NCBI GenBank assembly: GCA_022072095.1
Contig: JAJVIJ010000032.1
Coordinates: forward strand, 1-58,488
Source: Rhodocyclaceae bacterium
GTDB taxonomy: Bacteria > Pseudomonadota > Gammaproteobacteria > Burkholderiales > Rhodocyclaceae
Reading direction: 5' to 3'
DNA: 58,488 bases
Positions within the stretch are counted from its first letter, which is position 1, and each line of letters opens with the position of its first letter. Shown piece by piece: positions 16,726-25,593 of this stretch. The notes below the pieces were generated by a model. The model worked only from the letters and a program-made list of their open reading frames with translations, made no database searches and had not been told where the DNA came from. The position numbers and the translations under genes are program-made.

Positions 16726-18828
16726 CTACCTTAGGGTAAACACGATGCGCGACAAAGAGCGCGGGGGAATATCCAACAGCCCCAACTCACTGCCCGACAG
16801 GCTACGCCGACGGATCACAACATTGTCTGGCTTGTCGTCATTGCCGGCATCCAGCCTTTCCGGACCCAACTGTTGCAGATCGGCTGAAGCGACTTGACGC
16901 CCTCTGACTTCGACTTTCAGCCTTTCGCTACGGTCATAACTGCGGTTGAGAATAGCCAGCTGAAAAGCACCCCGCCCCATGCTGCCTCCCACCGCCGCCA
17001 AAGTCCGATATTGTGTCCGCGCCGGATTGTTGCCCTTGCCGCTCGTCAGCATCACCGTAGTCCCTCCCTCCACGCGCACCGGCACCCTCACTTCGCCGGC
17101 AAAGGTTGACAGCAGAGAGAACGCTAGACCGGCAGGGCGCGGGCGGAAATCCACAGAATTGCGCAACATGCCCCAGGTACCCCATTGCGAAAGATTGAAC
17201 AAGTAGGCACCGCCGAAGCGACTTTGCATCGCCGACATCAGGATATCGGCATCGGACAGACCAGCCTGGAAGTCCTTGGCCCGTTCCAGGAGGATCTCTG
17301 CGCCCCCGAACAAACGGTGCTTCTGGACCATTACGCCATACTCGGTCAGCCAGAACGGCGTCGCCTTGCCGAGCTTTTTCTGGATACGGTCAGCCGTTGC
17401 GACAATGGTAGTACCGCCAGCCATCACCTCCTCGAATAGTTCCCGCTCCGAACTGGACCAGGTAAACGCACTATAGAAATTTCCCTTCCACTGATCGGCC
17501 AGCGAACGAAGAGGGCTGGCCGGATCAAGAACAATGTCATTCCAGCGGGCCAGCATGGGCACTAACTTGATCCAATCTGCCAACGTGAAGGTCGTTTCCA
17601 CCACGCCCTTCAATTCGATCGTCTTGCCCAAGGACTGCGCCCTGCCCCTCATTGCCGCCGCCATCGCTGCCGCCTGTTTCAGATAGCCTTTGGCCGCATC
17701 GGACTTGTCGAAATCACCTCGGTACAGCTCGGTCGGTTCATTGCCCAACTCGAAATGACGCACGTTCCACGGTGCAGGCCGACCGTGCCGCGCACGCAGC
17801 GCACCGAAGGCGGTGCTCGTAGGACCAAGGATGTATTCGACGAGATCGGCGCCAGTCTCAGGCGGCAGCAACACGTTGCCGGTAATAAGAGGAACGATGC
17901 CGGACGCTTCACAGAAATCGAGAAACTCGTGCAAGCCAAGCGACGGCGTTTCAAACACGTCGAAAGCGCTCGGGATTTCACCGCGATCGGCCAGGGGGCC
18001 GATCGCCTCCCGCCAGTCGAACCGATCCGCGTCACTTCCGGTTGGCCATCGCAGGGAGCGAACACCGAGCTCGCGAATTCGCGCGGCCGCCCCACGTTTT
18101 ACTCGAGGCGACCCACCCAAACGTTGAAGTCTGATCTCGTCCACCGACATTTCGCCAGCGGAAACCAGGCATACCCGCAGATAGGGTCCTGCCTGAGCCT
18201 TGCTCGGTGTCAGCGTGAATTCGTATTCGCGCCACTTATCGGTGTCGACCCACGACACGTTATCCGTTTCCTCGATGGGCATGAACCCGGCATCGGCGAG
18301 AAACGCGGAAATGGCAGGTTTGCCGCTTTCCCGCCTCGCATGCATGCGGAGGAGATACTTCGCATCGACAGGTGCCGCCTCGATCAGCTGCTGGCTGATG
18401 CACGTGTAGCCCGTCCCCTGCTGCGACAAACGCATGTAGCCCGGATAGGACCTCCCGCCGCGTCCAATTGCCACGCCACCCGAATCGACGAGCTTGATGC
18501 GCCCGCCGACCGACTTTTCAGGTGTCTCGATCCAAGCGCGCTTGCGTGCGTCATCCTGGTTGCGGAAAGAGCGGTCTCGCAGCAGTTCACCGTACTCGAC
18601 CAACCCCCCTCCTCCTTCTAGCCAGTTCCAGTTCACCCCGAAGAGCTCAGCCTGATAGCGGTCGTCCGGCACCGCCATGGACAGATCAATCACGACCGCG
18701 CCGCTACCGGTTCCGGCACCGACGGGCTCGGCCGACACCGCGGTTGCGAACATGACGCCGAAAATCATTAACCCCGCCAGCCCCCTCCGAAATCTCGTTG
18801 CTGTGTCGAACCCCAACGGAGCCCTCAT
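16726..18828 (-). CDS. Secreted glycoside hydrolase, clan GH-A (GH51/GH39-like)
   Basis: About 700 residues from ATG 18828. Residues 1-33 form a signal peptide (RRGLAGLMIFGVMFATAVSA, cleavage near AVSA-EP). About 45-240 is a beta-rich, CBM-like part. The catalytic barrel carries HFELGNEPTELY (acid/base E364) and PFWLTEYGVM (nucleophile candidate E496), the paired Glu pattern of clan A, close to alpha-L-arabinofuranosidases. A C-terminal beta domain follows. ATG 18861 with AGAGG upstream is an alternative start. In this locus it could trim or release the exported polymer. It lies four bases after the upstream glycosyltransferase stop, suggesting coupling. Confidence 0.78.
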   Translation of the reverse strand: MRAPLGFDTATRFRRGLAGLMIFGVMFATAVSAEPVGAGTGSGAVVIDLSMAVPDDRYQAELFGVNWNWLEGGGGLVEYGELLRDRSFRNQDDARKRAWIETPEKSVGGRIKLVDSGGVAIGRGGRSYPGYMRLSQQGTGYTCISQQLIEAAPVDAKYLLRMHARRESGKPAISAFLADAGFMPIEETDNVSWVDTDKWREYEFTLTPSKAQAGPYLRVCLVSAGEMSVDEIRLQRLGGSPRVKRGAAARIRELGVRSLRWPTGSDADRFDWREAIGPLADRGEIPSAFDVFETPSLGLHEFLDFCEASGIVPLITGNVLLPPETGADLVEYILGPTSTAFGALRARHGRPAPWNVRHFELGNEPTELYRGDFDKSDAAKGYLKQAAAMAAAMRGRAQSLGKTIELKGVVETTFTLADWIKLVPMLARWNDIVLDPASPLRSLADQWKGNFYSAFTWSSSERELFEEVMAGGTTIVATADRIQKKLGKATPFWLTEYGVMVQKHRLFGGAEILLERAKDFQAGLSDADILMSAMQSRFGGAYLFNLSQWGTWGMLRNSVDFRPRPAGLAFSLLSTFAGEVRVPVRVEGGTTVMLTSGKGNNPARTQYRTLAAVGGSMGRGAFQLAILNRSYDRSERLKVEVRGRQVASADLQQLGPERLDAGNDDKPDNVVIRRRSLSGSELGLLDIPPRSLSRIVFTLR

Positions 18829-18832
18829 CGCC

Positions 18833-20017
18833 TTATTCCCATTCCTGTTTGCCTCGACCATGCGCCTCTTTCGATCGCACAAACTCGCGTCCGCGCAGAG
18901 CTGTCGCGTCACTGGCCGACAATACTTCTTCAAACAAGCGGATATGCGCCCGGGCAATACGTTCCCAACCGTACTCGCTCGACACCTTCTTCCGGTTAGC
19001 CTGCACGTAGGCAATCCGTTCCGCCTCGACGTCCAACGCCACGAGATTCGCGACGTCATCCACAGTCTTGAAATACCCTGCGCTGTCCTCCAGCACGCTC
19101 CGATTGAAGGGATTGTCATGCGCGACGACAAAAGCGCCTGAAGCCATCGCCTCAACCAAAGAGGGATTGGTGCCACCGACCGAATGCCCGTGAAAATAAA
19201 TCTCGGCATGCCCTCGCAGCGCGCTGAGAACAGCGTAATCGTAGATCCCGCCCAGAAACCGCACCGATGGAACACTGGCATACTTATCTGTCAGATACCG
19301 TCCATGTGCTGTTGTCGTCTTGCCGACCACCAGAAAGGGTCGAGAATCCCCGGACTGCAGATAGCCATCGAGAATCATCTCGATGTTGTTTTCCGGTTCC
19401 ATGCGGGCAATCAGCATGAAGTAGCCCCTCCTCATGACCCCATAAGGCGCCAGAAGCCCCTCGTCAAGATGGCCCAAAACTTCTGCGCCATAGGGGATGA
19501 AGCGACTGTCCCGGCCGAACTTGTCGAGCAGGTACTGGCGGATCGCCTCGTTGTCCGCGATCATGGCATCGCTATATCGGGCACCGAGCCTTTCGGTCAG
19601 TTCAGCGAAGCGCTGGAGCAACGCATTCCATTTGCTGCGCCTCCACTCCAAGCCATCCATGTTGGTGATCACCTTTGGGCGTCGCCGATTGCGGCCCGAC
19701 AGGTAGAAGGGATAGAAGATTCCGCAGGGCACATAGCCTAACTCAAGGATTATGTCGAAGTCCGAGCGAAAGGCATCCCGCAGACACAACAGATCGTAGA
19801 GAAGCGTCCCCCATGTTCCAAGCACGCTTTCTTTGTTGAAGACATGGCGGACATGGATTCCTTGCCAGACCGCCTCCTTCATGGGGTGCTCGTCAGGGCT
19901 ATAGACGGTTACCTCGTGGCCCAAGCTCTTGAAGATCGGCGCCAGCATTTCGGCATTCGTCTCAGGACCGCCATAATTGTTTGGAATTCCACGTGTACCG
20001 AGTATTGCTATCTTCAT
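18833..20017 (-). CDS. Glycosyltransferase, GT4 family with DUF1972-type N-terminus
   Basis: 394 residues. The opening KIAILGTRGIPNNYGGPET is the signature of DUF1972-type rhamnosyl/fucosyltransferases of exopolysaccharide loci. YFMLIARMEPENNIEMIL starts the C-terminal Rossmann domain, and HSVGGTNPSLVEAMASG holds the E-containing donor motif with GGTNPSL typical of this subgroup. It lies 69 bases after the DUF5989 gene in the same direction and directly before the glycoside hydrolase. The donor may be a deoxyhexose by family precedent, but this is inference. Confidence 0.88.
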   Translation of the reverse strand: MKIAILGTRGIPNNYGGPETNAEMLAPIFKSLGHEVTVYSPDEHPMKEAVWQGIHVRHVFNKESVLGTWGTLLYDLLCLRDAFRSDFDIILELGYVPCGIFYPFYLSGRNRRRPKVITNMDGLEWRRSKWNALLQRFAELTERLGARYSDAMIADNEAIRQYLLDKFGRDSRFIPYGAEVLGHLDEGLLAPYGVMRRGYFMLIARMEPENNIEMILDGYLQSGDSRPFLVVGKTTTAHGRYLTDKYASVPSVRFLGGIYDYAVLSALRGHAEIYFHGHSVGGTNPSLVEAMASGAFVVAHDNPFNRSVLEDSAGYFKTVDDVANLVALDVEAERIAYVQANRKKVSSEYGWERIARAHIRLFEEVLSASDATALRGREFVRSKEAHGRGKQEWE

Positions 20018-20086
20018 CGTCTACTTTCGAGCACTGCACCAGCCACGAGAATGGCCCTACGGCCTGCTCGCGTCAGCAATGAGTTC

Positions 20087-20239
20087 TCAGAAAAGCGTAT
20101 AAATAAAAGGGGCGATCGCCGAGCCCTGGAGCAACACCAGCAGTGCGCCAAGCAGCACGAGCACAATGATGATGGGCGCCAGCCAGAACTTCTTCCGCTC
20201 ATGCATGAATTTGAGCAGATCGCTTAACAATTCGATCAT
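20087..20239 (-). CDS. Small membrane protein, DUF5989 family
   Basis: 50 residues. It begins MIELLSDLLKFMHERKK, has a single hydrophobic helix (WLAPIIIVLVLLGALLVLL) and ends QGSAIAPFIYTLF. This layout, a basic FxHERKKFW cytoplasmic part, one membrane helix and a QGSAxAPFIYTLF tail, is what I know as DUF5989, a small protein commonly encoded beside NodU-type carbamoyltransferases and SxtJ. The ATG shares one base with the SxtJ stop (TGATG), so the two are translationally coupled. Function is unknown. It is easily missed by length cut-offs. Confidence 0.85.
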   Translation of the reverse strand: MIELLSDLLKFMHERKKFWLAPIIIVLVLLGALLVLLQGSAIAPFIYTLF

Positions 20240-20637
20240 CAGAACGGCCTTTCAAGGTGATCGCGATCGCGTACCGATTTATCGATCCGGTAGCTATCGG
20301 CGTACGGCTCGAATCTCCGCCTCAGAGGATCGCGACGGAAACCCCGTAACACGAGGCCGACAGGAAGGAGCATGCCGAAATAGAGGATACAGAGAAGCAC
20401 TCGGTTGTTGACGCTGCCGAGGACGCCCGCAAACCTCATCCATAAGTCATACACTGGTCGTAGGCCGGCTGGCGCTGCGAGCCCCCACAGCCACAGCATG
20501 CCGGCTACCACCAATGGCCAAACATGCACACTGCCATTCCAAGCCCATGGAAGAATCCCGAACACCAACACAAACATGGCACCGGTAACCCAAGCAAATT
20601 GGCGTAACTGGCTGGGAGAGCCATCTTTCTCGTGCAT
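20239..20637 (-). CDS. SxtJ family membrane protein
   Basis: 132 residues from ATG 20637. The protein has an N-terminal soluble stretch (MHEKDGSPSQLRQFAW), three hydrophobic segments (VTGAMFVLVFGILPWAW; VWPLVVAGMLWLWGLAAPAG; VLLCILYFGMLLPVGLVL), and a basic tail with FRRDPLRRRFEPYADSY. Placement directly after a carbamoyltransferase, and before DUF5989, matches the SxtJ family named from saxitoxin clusters. Its biochemical role is not established. It lies 10 bases downstream of the carbamoyltransferase. Confidence 0.85.
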   Translation of the reverse strand: MHEKDGSPSQLRQFAWVTGAMFVLVFGILPWAWNGSVHVWPLVVAGMLWLWGLAAPAGLRPVYDLWMRFAGVLGSVNNRVLLCILYFGMLLPVGLVLRGFRRDPLRRRFEPYADSYRIDKSVRDRDHLERPF

Positions 20638-20647
20638 GGATATCCCC

Positions 20648-22507
20648 TCAATCGAGTTCGAACTCTTGCTTCCAGGAATCGTCCCCGTCGGCAGCCGGCT
20701 GATCGGCTTTAAGCAACAGGAAACGCTCGACCACCAGAACATCGATATGAGTGCGCATGAAGCAGCGATAGGCTTCTGCCGGCGAGCAGACAATCGGCTC
20801 GCCGCGTACATTGAAGGAGGTATTGACGAGCACGCCGCAACCGGTACGGCGCTCGAACGCTTTCATCAACCCATAAAAACGCGGGTTGGTATCGGGATGC
20901 ACGGTCTGTACTCGGGCTGAGTAATCCACATGCGCGATTGCTGGCAGGCTAGATCGTTTGACATTTAGTTTTTCTATCCCGAAGAGGCTCTGCTGCTCTT
21001 CCGTCAGCGCGACCCGATGTTCCGCTCGAATTGGTGCGACGATCAACATGTAAGGGCTTGGTCGATCCAGATCAAAATAGTCACCGACCCGTTCCGACAG
21101 CACAGACGGCGCGAAAGGACGGAACGATTCGCGGAACTTGATCTTCAGGTTCATGATCGACTGCATCTTTTCGCTGCGCGGATCACCAAGGATGGAACTA
21201 CCGCCAAGGGAACGTGGGCCAAACTCCATCCGTCCCTGGCGCCATCCGATCACGTTGCCCGTATCCAGCAGCGCAGCCAACTCTTCGAACAGACTTTCGT
21301 CGTCATCAAATTCGGTATAGACCGCCCCCAGAGCATCCAGCTGTATGCGTACCTCTTCGGCGGAAAAGCTCGGCCCGACGAAAGCCCCGCGCATTGCATC
21401 CTTCGCCTCTGGCAACCGCTCGATGCCTTGATATCGGTGCGCGGCGAGCAATGCCGCCCCAAGGGCCCCCCCCGCATCGCCGGCCGCTGGCTGAATCCAT
21501 ATGTCGGCAAATGGGCCCTCCCGGAGGAGGCGACCGTTGGCAACACAGTTCAGCGCGACGCCCCCGGCGAGACAAAGGTAGGCTTCCCCAGTCTCCCGAT
21601 GCAGTGTGCGCCCCAGGCGCAGCACCACCTCCTCTGTGACGGCCTGAATGGATGCGGCAATATCCATCTCACGCTGCGTCAGAGGTGATTCGGGCTTACG
21701 CGGCGGCCCGCCGAACAGTGCATCAAAACGGCTGTTCGTCATGGTCAAGCCGGTGCAGTAATTGAAATATTGCATATTCAACCGGAAGGTGCCGTCGTCC
21801 TTCAGGTCAAGCAGATTATCGCGTATGACTTCGATATACCTGGGTATTCCGTATGGTGCCAGACCCATCAACTTGTACTCCCCCGAGTTCACCTTGAACC
21901 CCGTGTAGTAGGTGAAAGCCGAGTAGAGCATCCCCAGGGAATGGGGAAACTGGATTTCCCAGAGCGGATCGATACGGTTGTCCACGCCCAGCCAAGCGGA
22001 CGTCGTGGCCCATTCGCCAACACCATCGAGGCACAACACGACAGCACGCTTGAATGGACTTGGGTAGAAAGCCGATGCCGCATGCGACTCGTGGTGCTCT
22101 GCAAACAATAGCTGCGGGAGATCATCCGTACTGCATCCACCTATCCGCGCCAACTCCGTACGTAGTGTGTGCTTCAGGTACAGCTTCTCCTTCAACCAGA
22201 CTGGCATCGCCATGACGAAGGAACGGAATCCACGCGGCGTGTAACTCAGGTAGGTTTCGAGCAAGCGCTCGAACTTGATCAGTGGCTTGTCATAGAAAAC
22301 AACCTTTTTAACTCGACTCAGGTCCACACCGGCTTCCGAAAGGCAGTACCGCACTGCGCTCCCGGGGAAACCAGCATCGTGCTTCTTTCGAGTGAAACGT
22401 TCCTCCTGGGCAGCGGCGACAATCCTCCCTCCGGAGACAAGCGCAGCCGCACTATCGTGGTAATAGCCGGAAATACCAAGAAACAACGGAGGTTCGGAAG
22501 CGTTCAC
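20648..22507 (-). CDS. O-carbamoyltransferase, NodU/CmcH family
   Basis: 619 residues with a GTG start two bases after the upstream stop. LGISGYYHDSAAALVSGGRI and EERFTRKKHDAGFP form the N-terminal Kae1/YrdC-like signature of the family, and HHESHAASAFYPSPF supplies the metal/nucleotide-binding histidines. GGVALNCVANGRLL and QGRMEFGPRSLGGSSILGDP are the classical C-terminal NodU motifs. It uses carbamoyl phosphate and ATP to carbamoylate a hydroxyl, here probably on a sugar of the polysaccharide repeat. It is followed by SxtJ and DUF5989 in one transcript, a recurring but little-studied trio. Confidence 0.93.
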   Translation of the reverse strand: MNASEPPLFLGISGYYHDSAAALVSGGRIVAAAQEERFTRKKHDAGFPGSAVRYCLSEAGVDLSRVKKVVFYDKPLIKFERLLETYLSYTPRGFRSFVMAMPVWLKEKLYLKHTLRTELARIGGCSTDDLPQLLFAEHHESHAASAFYPSPFKRAVVLCLDGVGEWATTSAWLGVDNRIDPLWEIQFPHSLGMLYSAFTYYTGFKVNSGEYKLMGLAPYGIPRYIEVIRDNLLDLKDDGTFRLNMQYFNYCTGLTMTNSRFDALFGGPPRKPESPLTQREMDIAASIQAVTEEVVLRLGRTLHRETGEAYLCLAGGVALNCVANGRLLREGPFADIWIQPAAGDAGGALGAALLAAHRYQGIERLPEAKDAMRGAFVGPSFSAEEVRIQLDALGAVYTEFDDDESLFEELAALLDTGNVIGWRQGRMEFGPRSLGGSSILGDPRSEKMQSIMNLKIKFRESFRPFAPSVLSERVGDYFDLDRPSPYMLIVAPIRAEHRVALTEEQQSLFGIEKLNVKRSSLPAIAHVDYSARVQTVHPDTNPRFYGLMKAFERRTGCGVLVNTSFNVRGEPIVCSPAEAYRCFMRTHIDVLVVERFLLLKADQPAADGDDSWKQEFELD

Positions 22508-22509
22508 TC

Positions 22510-23196
22510 TCAGCCCCCCCGGCCTGAGGGCTCACGAGCACAGACCAGAAGCTGGTGGCGCACGTCCTCCACCGACAGCGGCCGGGTCAAGCGCAAGGCG
22601 ATCAACACCGTCTTCAGCACGATCGATAGGTCAAGCCACCATGAGTAACTGTCCAGCACCTTTCTACAGTAGGCGGCCTCGATCATGATCCGGTCGGCGT
22701 CGGAAAGACTTTCCCTACCTATCAGCTGTACCGGCCCCATCATGCCGGACGGCGTCAGGAAACGATCATGGATATGAGGAAAGCATTCCTCGAGGGCACC
22801 GATGACATTCTCCGGTAGTGGTCGGTTACCGACAATGCTCATCTCGCCTCTGAGCACATGTATGAACTGCGGGATCTCGGTCAAGGAGAGTCTCTCGATC
22901 AGCCTCCCAATGCTCGTGTATAGCGGTGAATCCGCTGGTGTGTTGAGGAATCGAACGCTGTTCGACACCGGCACGGTCTCACGATTGTAGACCTTGTCCG
23001 CATTACGAATCATCGTGCGAAACTTGACCATTGGAATCGCCTTGTGACCCACACGGCGCAGCGAGACATAAAAAACCGGACGCCCTTCCATCAACCAGAT
23101 GGCGAAGGCGCAAATCACCAAGGCCGGCAGCCACACACTGGCGCCCAGACCGGCGACAGCCAAGTCAAAGACCCTCTTTTTGCTGGGCGCCTGCAT
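22510..23196 (-). CDS. Undecaprenyl-phosphate sugar-1-phosphate transferase (WcaJ/WbaP-like catalytic domain)
   Basis: 228 residues, so the monotopic catalytic domain without the extra four-helix membrane part of WbaP. One re-entrant hydrophobic helix lies at the N-terminus (VWLPALVICAFAIWLMEG). VKFRTMIRNAD carries the family's conserved KFRTM, and SLTEIPQFIHVLRGEMSIVGNRPLP is the catalytic and uridine-binding block with the D/E-E-x-P pattern. It starts glycan synthesis by moving a sugar phosphate to undecaprenyl phosphate at the inner membrane. ATG 23196 has AAGGA ten bases upstream. It heads the long minus operon and is divergent from the epimerase. Confidence 0.9.
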   Translation of the reverse strand: MQAPSKKRVFDLAVAGLGASVWLPALVICAFAIWLMEGRPVFYVSLRRVGHKAIPMVKFRTMIRNADKVYNRETVPVSNSVRFLNTPADSPLYTSIGRLIERLSLTEIPQFIHVLRGEMSIVGNRPLPENVIGALEECFPHIHDRFLTPSGMMGPVQLIGRESLSDADRIMIEAAYCRKVLDSYSWWLDLSIVLKTVLIALRLTRPLSVEDVRHQLLVCAREPSGRGG

Positions 23197-23293
23197 GGGT
23201 CATATTTCCTTACGTCCGTCAGGGAGCGATTGTTGCGAGGCTGTTGTTTGGTTATCTTTCTCTTTCCAGTTTATCCGAATCTATTGGAATCCA

Positions 23294-24265
23294 ATGCGTG
23301 TCTTGGTCACGGGAGCCACCGGATTCATCGGAAAGCACCTGGTCGCCGTACTCGCCAATCGCGGCCACGCGGTAACAGCTGCCGTGCGCGATCCACGCCG
23401 AGCCGGTGGATTTCCGGAGTCAGTGCGACCGGCCCCTGTCCCTGATCTGGAATCACTTCGCGGCTGGGGCTCCGTTCTAACCGGCATAGACGTGGTGGTC
23501 CATGCAGCAGGATTGGCTCGGCCGCCGGACCAGCGATCAATGACACCCGAGCGTCAGCTGATGGCGGTCAATTGCACGGGAAGCGCAGCGCTCGCAATGG
23601 CTGCTGCCCGTTGCAGGGTGCGCCGCTTCATCAATGTCAGCTCGGCTAAGGTTCATGGCGAGTCGACGCACGGACGACCTTTCCGCGAAGAGGATGCGCC
23701 CATGCCCGAGGACGCCTACGCCCGGTCGAAGCTGGCCGGGGAGATGGCCATCGCTGAGGCGACATATGGTGGCTCAATGCAGATCGTGACGATTCGCCCG
23801 CCGCTCGTCTATGGTCCAGGCATGGCCGGCCATTTCGCGCAGCTGATGAACATAGTGCACCGCGGTCTCCCGCTGCCACTGGCCAATATTAACAACCGCC
23901 GCAGTCTGATTTACGTAGGCAATCTAGCTGATGCCATCGCTAGATGCATCGAAGATGAGCGTGCGGCTGGCCGTACATTTCTGGTCAGCGACGACACCCT
24001 GTCCACGCCTGAACTGATTCACCGGCTGGCCAAGGCGATGAGCAGGCCGACCAGGCTATTCCCATTTCCTGCCGGACTGTTGCGTATGATTGCGAGTGCA
24101 GTTGGCGCCGGCCCCAAGCTTTCGCGCCTGGTCGACTCGCTGCAGGTCGACAGCAACACGATTCGCAACACTCTGGAGTGGCGCCCCCCTTACACGACCG
24201 CTGCCGGACTATCAGCGACCGTAACCCACTGGCGACGACACTCACAATCCACAACCCACACATAA
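23294..24265 (+). CDS. NAD-dependent sugar epimerase/dehydratase (extended SDR)
   Basis: 323 residues. MRVLVTGATGFIGKHLVAVL is the Rossmann GxxGxxG nucleotide-binding motif. INVSSAKVHGEST contains the conserved Ser and AYARSKLAGEM has the YxxxK catalytic pair. IRPPLVYGPGMAG and the later RRSLIYVGNLADAI complete the extended-SDR pattern of UDP-sugar 4-epimerases. It likely interconverts a nucleotide-sugar for the locus. Such SDRs often sit next to WcaJ-type transferases, as here, where they diverge from a 97-base intergenic region. Confidence 0.87.
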   Translation: MRVLVTGATGFIGKHLVAVLANRGHAVTAAVRDPRRAGGFPESVRPAPVPDLESLRGWGSVLTGIDVVVHAAGLARPPDQRSMTPERQLMAVNCTGSAALAMAAARCRVRRFINVSSAKVHGESTHGRPFREEDAPMPEDAYARSKLAGEMAIAEATYGGSMQIVTIRPPLVYGPGMAGHFAQLMNIVHRGLPLPLANINNRRSLIYVGNLADAIARCIEDERAAGRTFLVSDDTLSTPELIHRLAKAMSRPTRLFPFPAGLLRMIASAVGAGPKLSRLVDSLQVDSNTIRNTLEWRPPYTTAAGLSATVTHWRRHSQSTTHT

Positions 24266-24460
24266 TCCATGACGCATACCATCGTTGGTCGCCGAACGCG
24301 CGCGCCGTGGGGCATTTCGGCCTCCCATACGAAAGCCCCACACGCACCAGCAGTCACCACACCTGCCCACATCCGCCCATATTGACAGGGACAAAACCGC
24401 TCGTGGAGAATCGAAGGGAAGTTGTTCCCGGCATCATGATCTCCCGCCCGCACTCAATTG

Positions 24461-25591
24461 ATGACTCCAAAAGACGTTGTGCAAACCAGCGCCCCCTATG
24501 TCGGAGCGGCGGAGAAAGCCGCCGTGGCGCGTGTATTGGATAGCGGCTACTATGGGTGTGGCCCTGAGGTGGCTACATTTGAACATGAACTTTCGTACTA
24601 CCTTGGCAAGGACACCGACGTCGTCTGCACTGCTTCGGGTACAGCCGCGCTGCACTTGGCACTGACTGCCATCGGCGTCGGCCACGGCGATGAAGTGCTC
24701 GCTCCAAGCGTGACGTTCGTCGCCACCTTTCAGGCCATTGCCGCAACGGGCGCTCGCCCTGTGGCCTGTGACGTTCATGAAAAAAATCTGTTGCTAGACA
24801 TCGAAGACGCCCGCCGACGTATTACCCAACGCACGCGCGCAGTCATACCCGTTCACTACGCCGGACACTCTGGCGACCTGGACGCAATATATGACTTTGC
24901 CCGATCCAACCGTCTTCGAGTTGTCGAGGATGCCGCACACGCATTCGGTAGCCGCAACCAAGGCCGCATGATTGGAAGTTTCGGTGATGTGGTGTGTTTC
25001 AGCTTCGACCCTATCAAGAACATCACAGCCGGCCAAGGTGGTGCCGTGGTCACACGTAACCCTGCGGTCGCGCATGACGTTCGACTTCGGCGAGAGTTGG
25101 GTATCGAACGCGCCTCGACCACCCGGTCAGACGATATCGTCGTTTCACGCCTGGGATGGCGCTATGCCATGTCCGACCTCATGGCGGCCATCGGCCGAGT
25201 TCAGCTGGGACGCTTCGATTCGGAACTCAAGCCGCTGCGCCAGCAGAACGCTGCTGCGCTGGGCGAAAAGCTGCGGGATCTTCCTGATATTGGCTTGCCT
25301 TCCCTGGATGCTGAGGATGTCCCTCACATTTTCCCCATCCGCATCGCTAACGATCGACGTGATGTCGTCCGCAAGGCCCTGCGAGACGCCGGGTTCGAAA
25401 CAAAGGTGCACTACCCGCCCAACCACCTATTGCCCTATTTCTCGGATGGCGCTCCGCGACCGGTCGCGGAGCGGGCTTTCCAAGAGTTACTGACCCTGCC
25501 CCTGCACCCTGGGATCAATGACGATCAGATCGCTCACATGGTGTCCGTCATACGCGCATCGCTATCGGCTCCCATGAGTTCGATGGCCTGA
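24461..25591 (+). CDS. DegT/DnrJ/EryC1-type sugar aminotransferase (PLP-dependent)
   Basis: 376 residues. CTASGTAALHLALTA is the phosphate-binding SGTAAL motif, VVEDAAHAFGS carries the PLP-ring Asp region, and SFDPIKNITAGQGGAVV holds the probable Schiff-base lysine K186. GWRYAMSDLMAAIGRVQL is also typical. These enzymes transfer an amino group from glutamate to a keto-sugar nucleotide, giving aminodeoxy sugars. A TTG three bases upstream is an alternative start. Upstream 195 bases after the epimerase contain no gene. A matching 4,6-dehydratase is encoded at 41,393. Confidence 0.9.
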   Translation: MTPKDVVQTSAPYVGAAEKAAVARVLDSGYYGCGPEVATFEHELSYYLGKDTDVVCTASGTAALHLALTAIGVGHGDEVLAPSVTFVATFQAIAATGARPVACDVHEKNLLLDIEDARRRITQRTRAVIPVHYAGHSGDLDAIYDFARSNRLRVVEDAAHAFGSRNQGRMIGSFGDVVCFSFDPIKNITAGQGGAVVTRNPAVAHDVRLRRELGIERASTTRSDDIVVSRLGWRYAMSDLMAAIGRVQLGRFDSELKPLRQQNAAALGEKLRDLPDIGLPSLDAEDVPHIFPIRIANDRRDVVRKALRDAGFETKVHYPPNHLLPYFSDGAPRPVAERAFQELLTLPLHPGINDDQIAHMVSVIRASLSAPMSSMA

Positions 25592-25593
25592 TC

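Noticed and set aside
18861..19281. N-terminal extension of the glycoside hydrolase
   Set aside because: Residues before the signal peptide are the overlapping glycosyltransferase read in another frame.
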